DNA of 64,000 bases from Psoroptes ovis (taxonomy: Eukaryota > Arthropoda > Arachnida > Sarcoptiformes > Psoroptidae), in the NCBI GenBank assembly GCA_002943765.1, contig PQWQ01000039.1:230449-294448 (forward strand). The letters run 5' to 3'. Positions 51,201 through 60,303 of this stretch are shown piece after piece. Position numbers and translations under genes: made by a program. Numbering within the stretch: the stretch's first letter is position 1; each line of letters opens with the position of its first letter. Under the pieces are notes generated by a model. It did no database searches. It was not told the DNA's origin and saw nothing but the letters and a program-made list of their open reading frames with translations.

Positions 51201-54200
51201 TCAACAAAAATTATCATTGATTATAATGATTTAATAATAATAATAACAGTAACAATCAATGAACAATCAAAAAAAAAAAAAAAAAGTTTTCATCAATTTA
51301 TATTATAGGTTGTCCGAAAAGTTTTGGTCGATTTTCATGTAGCAACTCTATTGTGATTAAGCCGAATGAACTTTTCGGACATCCTAATATTTCTTCTTAG
51401 TTTATATCTTATGATTTGAATGATATCGAAAAAAATCTTGAACAATTTCTTCATCAAAAGTTTTCCGTTATTTTCCTTTTGAGATGTTTCCTGATTTAGT
51501 TTTTTTTAGATTCATTTCATCATATTTTCAATAGATATTAGGTTGTCCGAAAAGTTTATCCGGCTTAATCACAATAGAGTTGCTCATGAAAAATCGGCCA
51601 GAACTTTTCGGACAACCCTCAATATATTTATTGTTTAATTTGTTTTTATTTCTTCCTTCCCTTCAATGTTTTTTCATTGTCTAATTTTAAAATCTTTAAA
51701 TTAGACATTGATTGATTGATTGATTGATCGATTGATCATTACAAATGTGATCATTGTTTTGTATTATTGTTTCGATTTTTCAAAATCGAAAAATACCAGT
51801 AGACAGTATTTGCATTTTGAGCAATTTGAAAAATTGAAATTGCAACAAATCCAAATCCAATTTCGATTTCAATTTGATTTGAATTTGAAATTGAAATCAA
51901 ATTACTTATCATTGATCAGTAATCTTTACTATTTAGGCTGTCCAAAAAATTCATCCCGATTAATCGATAGAGTTGCTCAATGAAAATCGGTCAAAACTTT
52001 TCGGACAACGTAATATTATTTTCTAATTATTATCATCAATTTCGAAACATGACGAACATAATAATTATATCTAGTCACACAAATAAACAATTATTATTGC
52101 CATTTTTTTGATTATGATCAAATTGTACAATCGATTTGTTTTTTGGCTTCAGCTTTTTGAAATGATGATAATGATGATGATGATGATGATGATGAATAGT
52201 CATAGATTTAATTACAAATTGGATTTTTATTTTTATTTTTTTCTCGTATTCACCGTAATAATAATCATTAAATATCATTTGAATTTGGATCACCTACACA
52301 TGCAAAAACATGGACATACATTGAATTCATCAAATGAAATGAACACCAATCCAATCCAATCTAATCTAAACTTAATACCTTATGATTTCCTTTATCTCAT
52401 TTCCAATTTAATACTATCAAATATTATCATTCATGAATGATAATTATAATCAAATGATTAAGGCAATCATTTAATCATCATTTATTTATGAATCATTGAT
52501 CATTTCAATCATTGATGATGAATAATGATCATTTTGGATTTAGATTTGATCATTTTTGATTTAGATTCATTTCCATCATCGAATTTCGGTTGTTTTTCGC
52601 TGGAAATTTTTTTCTGGAATTAAATAGGTTAGGTGCATTCATTTTGATTACAATTTCATTGAAGATTGTAATTTTTCAAAGGTTTTGAATTCAATGTTGA
52701 AGCTCAGAATCATAGATTTGGAAGAGATTTTCATCAGTATGATTCCCAATAATTCAAAGGATAGTGTGAAATTGCTGTGATTTAATGAATGATATAATGA
52801 TAACAAGAACAATGGTAAAGTGTAGGAAAATATTTTTAAAGATGATGATGATCATGATGATGATGGCTTCGATGATAAAAGCTTGCCATTGTATGTAACT
52901 TGAAGAAAAATTATCATTCAAGAAAAAAATCCGGTTATAATTTTATAAAAATTTCTTCAAAATATTAGATTGTCCGAAAAGTTTTTGCTAATTATATCGT
53001 AAGGTATTATGAGAAAATCGACAAGAACTTATCGGACAACAATCTAATATTAATAGTCATTGAATTTTAAGACAATTTTTAAAATTACAATTATTATCAT
53101 TAATATTGTTTGATGTGTTTGTCTATGTGTGTGTATTTACCCCATTGAATTTATTTTTTTCAGGTTCTCCAAAAAGTTCATTTCGCTTAATCGAATAGAG
53201 TTGCTCACGAAAAATCGGCCAAAACTTTCCGGACAACCTACGAGTTTAAAATGAGAAAATATTTTTTTGAAAAAATAAAAAAATCTTTTGTCCATTATCT
53301 TCGAGTGATGTTTTGTGCACAAAGCAAACATTTGAGAAAAAACAAATATGAATTTTATCTTTTCTTAAATATTTTCGCCGATTATATATTCAACTAAATT
53401 CATGTACAATTTCATCTTATATTAAGCTTGTCAAGATATATATTTAAGATATTTATTTTAAAATGTCCGAAAAGTTTTAGCCGATTTTTCGTGAGCAACT
53501 CTATTCGATTAAGCCGAATAAAATTTTCGGACAGCCTTACACAAATAAATATTGTTATCATCATTATTTTATTATTTCAAGTTTATTTATTTATTCATTT
53601 GTTTGATTTGAAATGAAATGAAATAAAATAAAATAAAATGAAATACAAATAAAATATTAAATATTTCTTCTCCATCTCTTTAAAACACACACATTTATAA
53701 CAATTATATATATATTATCACATCAAGATTTAATCTAGATGATTATACTGATGATGATTATTGCTTACCATTGTTTTTCATTTGTTCACTGTTGTTGATT
53801 GTTGATTGTTTGACCTTTCCATGTGACCTATATTTTTATATTTTTATTGATGGAAAGAAAAGCTTTACAAGATTGTATAATGTAATTATGAAATTTTATT
53901 TTTTTATATCATTTGTATAGATCATCAAATGATTAAAACATATACACCATTGTTGGCCAATTTATTAATATCATTACAACAATCAATTCATGATTGTGAT
54001 TGTGGTGAGTATTTACAATTTAATCATTTACAATTTATTTTAATTGTTTTTCCATTCATTTCATAAATTAATTCATTTCGTTTGTTTTTTGTTTTATTAC
54101 AAGGTCGACAACCAAAAACAAAACCAACCGATACGTATAATCAATTAGAAGAAGTATTGAATCAGATAAGCGTGAAATCATTTGAATTTACATCTCAATT

Positions 54201-57200
54201 ACAATTGCCTAAGCAACCAATTCGAATAGAAGATTTAGATGAATTTATTGATAATTGTGAATCATATGAACATCTATTAGCACAATCGATTGTTAATCAG
54301 GTAATCTTCTTTTTGCAAATTTATAATTATTTCAATGATTATTATCATCATCATTGCAAATTTATAATTTAAATTTAGATTATTGAAGATGGACAAAGTC
54401 GTTTTATGACTACAGCATCGACAACATCATATAATAGTTTCAAAAATAATAGTTCATCATTTATTGATCATTATTATTATAATTCTTTTAGCCATAATAG
54501 TATTAATCATAATCGTAATCGTAATAATATCGATAATACATATAATGTAGCCATGAATGGTGCCAATCAACATAATATTAATTGCTGTGATCGACAATCA
54601 TCAATGAATGATGAATTATCATATGAAATACATAATAATGATGATGATGATTTGAATGCTCATAATAGTAGTTATACGATCAATTATGATGGTCTTGAAA
54701 ATGATGAATCTTATGATGATAATAATAATAATTTTGATAATGAAAATGATGATGATTATGATGAACAAAATACTTTTGGTATGGAATTTAATTTTGAAGA
54801 ATCAAAAGTTTATTTTCCTGAAGCTGGTTTAGATTTGATTGATTCGAAAAAATATTCAGCATCAACTGAATCGAATCTTTCACAAGATTCTGGTATCAAG
54901 TTGATCGATAATTCATCATCATGGCAAGATAATTGGCTTTTTAAAAAGAATAAAGATAATAAATTATATAATCAATATCATATGAATTCTGATATACATT
55001 ATGGTTATTTGGCACTAGCATTAGCTGAGCCTGTACCAATGTTGATACCGAATCCTAGTCAATCAATTAATCCAATGTTAGGTGATATAGAAGCTGATCG
55101 TGTTTCAGATTTATCCGAACATTTATCTGAAACCAATTCAATAGTATTCTCATCTGATGACGAAGATAATAATGACGCTAATGATGAATCAATTGACAAT
55201 GTATTAAATGATTCAAAAATCATTACTGATATTACGCCAGAAATGCCATCAAAATCAAATATAATGCATACAGTCTATGTTGAATGTCGTAATCAGATTT
55301 CATCGCCACAAATTGAACAACGTGAATCATTACAAACAAGAAAAAATAAAGCCATGATCCATAATTTAAGATGGACAAAAATTAAAGTGCCAGATTATGT
55401 GCCAAGTGAATTGCGAACAATTTGCAATTCAATACCGAATCCACGTTTAGAAAATTTAGATTATATACCGACATTCATGATGAAACCCGGAAATGCATCA
55501 TTGCACAGTGGAATATTAGCACAATTTTGTTGTAAAGCTAAAGGATTGTTGCCATTATATTTTGCTTGGTACAAAGATGGTCATTTGATTGCTGCATCAG
55601 CCGATGAATCGACACGAAATCCGGAAGAAATTGAAAATCGACGTTTAGCACGAACATATTTTGGTTTACATTTAATTCATCGCCGCTACATCGAAAGTAA
55701 TTGTTCAACATATCGTCTAATTGTATTTAATGATAATGAATGTATTTTGGAGATTAAAAAATCCAATCCAATGCATGCTGGCATTTATTCAGTTGTAGCA
55801 TATAATCATGTTGGTCATGATTGGTGTGATTTTAAAGTAACCATTGATAGACAACATTATTCAGCTGTACCGAATCCATTTTATCAACAATTATCCTTCG
55901 CCAATAATAACAATATCAACAACAACAACAATGGTGCCAATCAACCTATGTCACCTCGGCCAATATTAAGGCGTCCACAAAATAAATCTCGTAAAGTAAG
56001 TTAATAACTATTTTCAAATTTGATTTTCCAAGCATAATTTTGGGTTTTTCGGGCTTAAAACACAATTTCTTTAATTTTATTTTAATTTCTATTTCTATTT
56101 CTTTATTTCTTGGGTCATTTTTTATTTCGGGTCTTTATTATCATTTTTCTCTCTCTAAATATCAATTCATCATCATCTTTCATCGGGTCATCAATCAATT
56201 TCAAAAAAAAAAAACGATTACACGTCAAAACAATTACAAACAATAAATCGAATCATCAATCATTCTAAAATTTAAGATAAACGGAAAAGATATCTCAAAA
56301 ATGAAAGAAAATCCTCAAATTAGTTTAACGAAATTATTGAAAAATAATTCAATTTCATTTACCAACAATAAACAATCATCACCGCCATTAGTTATACTGC
56401 AAACATGGGAAGAAAGACAAGCTTCAAATTTAAAAAATCAAAAATTATTCAAACTTAAGCAACGAAATCAGCATCAAAACAAACAATTACCAACAATTTC
56501 ACATGTAATTATTTCAATCGATGATGATCAATCTGTTGGTGATGGAAATGTTTCAAAAGTATTAGCCTTGATTTGAGAAAATCTTTATTTAATTTAAATT
56601 TACAGAATTTTTATTCATAAAATTTTTGTATTTCGAACATTTTAATTTTAGATTTCAACAGATACAAATGGTCCAAAGCAGCAGCAGCTGCCATCATCAT
56701 CCAGGCAATTCATATCAACTAATATTGTTCATTCAAAGAAATATGGAAATAACGGGGAAATTGTTGAAGAAGAATTTGATGAAAAAATACAAGTATTTGA
56801 ACCCAAACAATCGAATGATCATCATCATCAGTCATCAGCTACATCATCAACATCGACAACAACAGTCGATAATCATTCATTATCATCCAATTCATTGAAT
56901 GATTCAATCAATATACCTGTGATGCCAATTGCAGAACGTGAACATCGTAAATGGAATAATCCCGATGTAAATCTATTGAATAATCCATATTCACCGGAAA
57001 ACATTGAAAAACGATCACGTTCACAAAAATTATTATCATTTTCACCTGAGCTTAATTTATTCACATCATCCGATGCCATAGCTTTATCGACGAAAGATAG
57101 TAATTCGGAGATGCCAAGCGAGCTGATAGTCAATACTACTAATAACATTAATGTTGATGAAGAATTTGTACCTGAAGAGAAGCGTAAATTTTTTCATAGT

Positions 57201-58695
57201 GCAAGAGATTTAGAACGATATAAGCGTAATTATTATATACCAAAAACATATGAAAATAAATCGGACGAAAAGTTTTCATTCTCAATCTTATCGGTATGTG
57301 AATATGATCTTTGATTTTAATTACTTATTCATGATTTATTCATATTTATTCTTTTATTTTCACATGAACAAACCTTGCAGTCTCTTGGTGGAAAATCAAC
57401 TTCACTACGATCATCATCATCATCAGCATCGCTGAACAATAACAATAAAAATGATCATGAAGGTCATAATCACAATAATAATAATGAAATTAATAATGGA
57501 CAGACAACAATGGTCAATCAAAAAGTTGATAATGAAAAAATGATGGCTATCAGTCAGATCAAAGTTGAAATCAATAATGTTGAGACTGATCAACAACAGC
57601 AGCAACAAAAACAACAACAAAATGATAATCAACAACCTACAAATAGATTATCACAACAAACAGAATATAGTGAGATATCTGTCAAGATTAATAATGTCGA
57701 TAATGTTCATGCCGATCATATTGATGGATATGATGATAGAAAAATTAATGCATACGATTCATTGAATGAAAATCAAAATAATAATAATAATAATAATGGA
57801 TCAGAATTTAAACAAATTACAAAAACAAAATCAAATGATTGTATTGTTAAATATAATTATGAAGATCGAGATAAAATATGTATTCCTATATCGAAAAATA
57901 ATGTTAAAAATTTGAAATCATTATTCTCATCTAATTCAGCACAAAATCTATCGAAATCAAAATCAAATTCAATGACACAAATTTCGACATCACAACAGCC
58001 GAAAAAAATGGTTAATCATAAAAATTATGCTGTAAGTCTTATATATTCTCTAGGGTTATTGTTTTATAAATTGCATTAAATTTTTTGCATTTTTAAATTT
58101 CGAACAGGTCTATAGCCTGACAGGTCGTTCAATACCTAGAGAAATATGTGTACAAAATCAAAAAAATTTGCCAAAATTTACTGAACAAAATCGCATTGAT
58201 TTAGCCAATAAAATAACGTCATCAATCTTGAAATTTGAACAAAAAAATCCATCAAATTCAACGACGACGACCACGACTAGTTTGATTGTTGACCAGCAGA
58301 CCAACGAAGAAAGGTAAAATATCTAAATTTGAAATTTTGAATTCAATATCTTTTTTAATATTTAAATTTTCTGAACCAGACAAGGATTGTGTGATAGTAA
58401 TTCAAGTTTACCATCGATGGAATCAAACGATTCACTGACAATATCGAGTATTAATTCATCAGATAATGACAATAATCTACATTTGACAAATGGTAAACAT
58501 GATCGAAATCATCCCAATAATAATAATAATAATGACAAAAAAACGACCCAAACTATAACCTCTACAAAACAACGTGCTATATTTTGGGAAAAACGTATCG
58601 AAACTAATCAAATATCTGATTCACAAGTACTGGAAGAATTTCCAACAATCAATGATGATGGTGATGGTGGATCAAAATCAATTGTATCCGAGTAA
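45280..58695 (+). CDS. large protein with RabBD/FYVE-like zinc finger and Ig-like domain (12 exons)
   Basis: Exons: 45280-45968, 46626-47309, 47400-47575, 49960-50166, 53921-54004, 54104-54300, 54379-55995, 56277-56558, 56652-57293, 57381-58031, 58108-58313 and 58380-58695. Every internal junction is GT-AG with matching phase, giving 1916 aa if the ATG at 45280 is used. About residues 411-458 hold four CxxC pairs (CIIC, CKQC, CFKC, CTIC) with WICTIC, like the FYVE-type finger of Rab-binding domains (rabphilin, Slp, melanophilin/MyRIP). The next exon continues with SWICRRIVKQKN. About 1047-1168 is an Ig-like I-set fold (AQFCCKAKG, FAWYKDGHLI, NECILEIKKSNPMHAGIYSV). The C-terminal third has conserved-looking islands: REHRKWNNP, NNPYSPENIEKR, EEKRKFFHSARDLERYKRNY, SLTGRSIPREI and KQRAIFWEKRIE. 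The exact family and the N-terminus are unknown. A Rab-effector or cytoskeletal scaffold role is an inference. AATAAA is at 58916. It could be two genes (break before 54379), but phases argue for one. Confidence 0.75.
48365..48444 (-). mobile_element. mariner-like MITE, asymmetric type, reverse (large-gene intron 3)
   Basis: TA-flanked. ATTCGGCTTAATCAATAGAG on the left. The right terminus is changed to TTTCCGAACTACCAAA. Confidence 0.88.
49508..49587. mobile_element. mariner-like MITE, symmetrical type (large-gene intron 3)
   Basis: GTCCAAAAAGTTTTTGCCG faces CGACAAAAACTTTCCGGAC. Left TA intact, right flank lost. Confidence 0.88.
50378..50460. mobile_element. mariner-like MITE, symmetrical type (large-gene intron 4)
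   Basis: TA-flanked. GTCCAAAAAGTTTTTGCCG faces CGACAAAAACATTTCGGAC, with CCAACTAA at the right end. Confidence 0.9.
50849..50932 (+). mobile_element. mariner-like MITE, asymmetric type, forward (large-gene intron 4)
   Basis: TA-flanked. TTTTGGCCGATTTTCATAAA left arm, AAGCTGAATGAACTTTTCGG right arm. Confidence 0.9.
51303..51387 (+). mobile_element. mariner-like MITE, asymmetric type, forward (large-gene intron 4)
   Basis: TTTTGGTCGATTTTCATGTA left, AAGCCGAATGAACTTTTCGG right, right TA intact. Follows a poly-A run. Confidence 0.9.
51538..51622 (-). mobile_element. mariner-like MITE, asymmetric type, reverse (large-gene intron 4)
   Basis: TA-flanked. CCGGCTTAATCACAATAGAG left, ATCGGCCAGAACTTTTCGG right. 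Forms an inverted pair with the copy at 51303, 150 bp away. Confidence 0.92.
51932..52013 (-). mobile_element. mariner-like MITE, asymmetric type, reverse (large-gene intron 4)
   Basis: TCCCGATTAATCGATAGAG left, ATCGGTCAAAACTTTTCGG right, TA flanks. Confidence 0.88.
52965..53047. mobile_element. mariner-like MITE, symmetrical type (large-gene intron 4)
   Basis: TTAGATTGTCCGAAAAG left. Right arm AATCGACAAGAACTTATCGG. TA flanks. Confidence 0.88.
53159..53240 (-). mobile_element. mariner-like MITE, asymmetric type, reverse (large-gene intron 4)
   Basis: Degraded start (TTCAGGTTCTCC). TTTCGCTTAATCGAATAGAG left, ATCGGCCAAAACTTTCCGG right. Confidence 0.85.
53457..53538 (+). mobile_element. mariner-like MITE, asymmetric type, forward (large-gene intron 4)
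   Basis: Degraded start (TTTTAAAATGTCCG). GTGAGCAACTCTATTCGATT centre, AAAATTTTCGGACAGCCTTA end. Confidence 0.83.
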
Positions 58696-59089
58696 AAACA
58701 TTGAAATTGTATTATAAAATTTTTTAGAAATCTTGTGTCAAATAATTGATTGATTGAATCACATTGATCATTGATTGAATCAATATTCATCAAATATTTT
58801 TTTTCGATTTCTCATTTTTAAAAATTTTTGTATTTTTTCACCCTTTATTTATTTATTACTTGTCGTTTTGATTTGAAAACCTTATTTATTTATTTTGTAA
58901 AATGTGACGAAAAAAAATAAAAATTGAATAAAATTTTTTTGAAAATTTAAAAATCTCCAAAGAATTTCTATGCGCAACGATAGATGGCACTGCCTTCAAG
59001 TTTAAAAGGCCAATCATCTGTTTATCACATGATAGACTTTGCAATGTTTAATTATCATAAATAACATTGAAATTGCATCAGAAATAATA
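58696..59089. other. spacer between the large gene and DNAJC19
   Basis: Holds the 3' UTR of the large gene with AATAAA at 58916 and 58927. The DNAJC19 promoter and 5' UTR follow, within about 160 bp. No other feature was seen. Confidence 0.6.
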
Positions 59090-59558
59090 ATGGTAAATTA
59101 TCTGGATTAATGTTTCAAATTAATCAAAATTTTCTTTTTATCCCAAATGACAGAGTTCAACTGTTATTTTGGCCGGATTAGCTTTGGCTGCTGTCGGTTA
59201 TGGCGGTATGTATTTCAACCCTTTCATTTAAGATATTTTTAATTGAATATTTTTCATTCACTCCACAAAAGGTCGTATTTTATTACGTTCATCGAAAACG
59301 ATTGGTGAAACACTGTCGAAAACAGTACCAACAGCATTGTTTGATAATAGTAAATATTATAAAGGTGGTTTCGAACCAAAAATGACACGTCGTGAAGCTG
59401 GATTAATACTCGGTATTAGTCCATCGGCAAGTAAAAATAAAATACGTGAATCACATAAACGTATCATGTTGCTCAATCATCCTGATCGTGGTGGTTCACC
59501 ATATTTAGCGGCCAAAATAAATGAAGCAAAAGATTATTTGGAAAAAAATGCAAGATAA
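59090..59558 (+). CDS. DNAJC19: Mitochondrial import inner membrane translocase subunit TIM14 / DNAJC19 (Pam18)
   Basis: Three exons: 59090-59092 (the ATG alone), 59154-59205 and 59272-59558, giving 113 aa (human about 116). The intron begins directly after the start codon (ATG then GTAAAT). The second exon reads SSTVILAGLALAAVGYGG, the single membrane helix. The third holds the short degenerate J domain: KYYKGGFEPKMTRREAGLIL, then the HPD motif in LLNHPDRGGS and AKINEAKDYLEKNA. It stimulates mitochondrial Hsp70 at the TIM23 channel (PAM motor), anchored in the inner membrane. AATAAA signals follow at 59577 and 59594. The split start is supported because no other upstream Met gives the helix. 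Confidence 0.95.
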
Positions 59559-59576
59559 TCAAACGAATAGATGTTA

Positions 59577-59599
59577 AATAAAAATTTATTTCAAATAAA
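59577..59599 (+). terminator. DNAJC19 polyadenylation signals
   Basis: Two AATAAA hexamers (59577-59582 and 59594-59599) lie 19 and 36 bp after the DNAJC19 stop, just before the convergent pogo-like ORF. This implies a very short 3' UTR. Confidence 0.65.
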
Positions 59600-59723
59600 A
59601 TTAAAGTCTATTTACATATGATTTATTGATATTAAATGTATAGTCTTTCGAATGTAATGTACAGATTATGCTTTCAAAAATATTTACAAGATTTAATTTG
59701 AAAATTTCAAAGCGATTGCCGTT

Positions 59724-60101
59724 TCAAAAAATGAAAACACCAACATTTACTAACTTAAAATCTTCAATATTCAAATCTTTAGCTATTTCTCTAGCTTTCC
59801 GACAAATTTCACTGATCGACAATGATACATTTTGTTTTCGTTTCGATGTGATCCATATTTTCAATATTGTTTCAATGTCAGGCCAAAATTTATTACGAAA
59901 TCTTCGTGTACGTTTTTTCGGATTCATTTTCAACAGAACTGATTTCTGTTTTCGCCATCTTCGTATATTTGATTCATCGGTTCTAAATTCTTTGGCAGCT
60001 GCTGCATTACCATTGATTTCAGCAAAATTTACTGCTTCAATTTTAATATAAACTGGATAAGATTTTCGTGTTTTCTTATCGGAATCATCATTTGAATCCA
60101 T
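59724..60101 (-). pseudogene. pogo/Tigger-type (CENP-B-like) DNA-binding ORF, probably a truncated transposase
   Basis: A 125-aa minus-strand ORF. Residues about 10-55 form a Brinker/psq-like helix-turn-helix (SYPVYIKIEAVNFAE, then NAAAAKEF and NIRRWRKQ). Residues about 62-118 form a CENP-B-type second HTH (LSISEICRKAREIAKDL, then IEDFKLVNVG). The family normally continues with a conserved Trp/Phe segment and then a DDE catalytic domain. Here the frame ends at FIF, and a shifted frame just beyond reads LKRQSL, the expected kind of continuation. A frameshifted transposon relic is therefore the simplest reading. No DDE domain follows toward DNAJC19, whose stop is 165 bp away. A domesticated short DNA-binding protein is the alternative, since the 125 codons have no internal stop. 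Confidence 0.65.
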
Positions 60102-60303
60102 TTTTTCTCCATCAATAGTCGATCATTATTTTCGGGAGTATCGTATTTTAACAACAACAAAAACAAACATAAATAAAATTAAGTATAATCATTGATTTTT
60201 TCAGCGCTATCTGCTGTTAAGAAAAAAAAATGTCCAATGAATTTAAATTTTAAACTTCCATTCATCAATCATTTGAATGTATGATTTAAATTTTGAAGTT
60301 TGA
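60102..60303. other. spacer between the CENP-B-like ORF and the satellite
   Basis: 200 bp of AT-rich sequence with a CAACAA-like stretch near 60151. It would hold the promoter of the minus-strand ORF. Nothing else was recognised. Confidence 0.5.

Larger units (their letters stand above)
50167..53920 (+). other. 3.75-kb intron packed with eight MITEs
   Basis: This intron of the large gene (between the exon ending NDDQ and the exon HQMIKTYTPLL) carries MITEs at 50378, 50849, 51303, 51538, 51932, 52965, 53159 and 53457, about 17% of its length. No nested gene was seen. Confidence 0.85.

Noticed and set aside
52108..52440. ORF inside the large-gene intron 4
   Set aside because: Begins in a GAT repeat; hydrophobic low-complexity text without splice or domain evidence.
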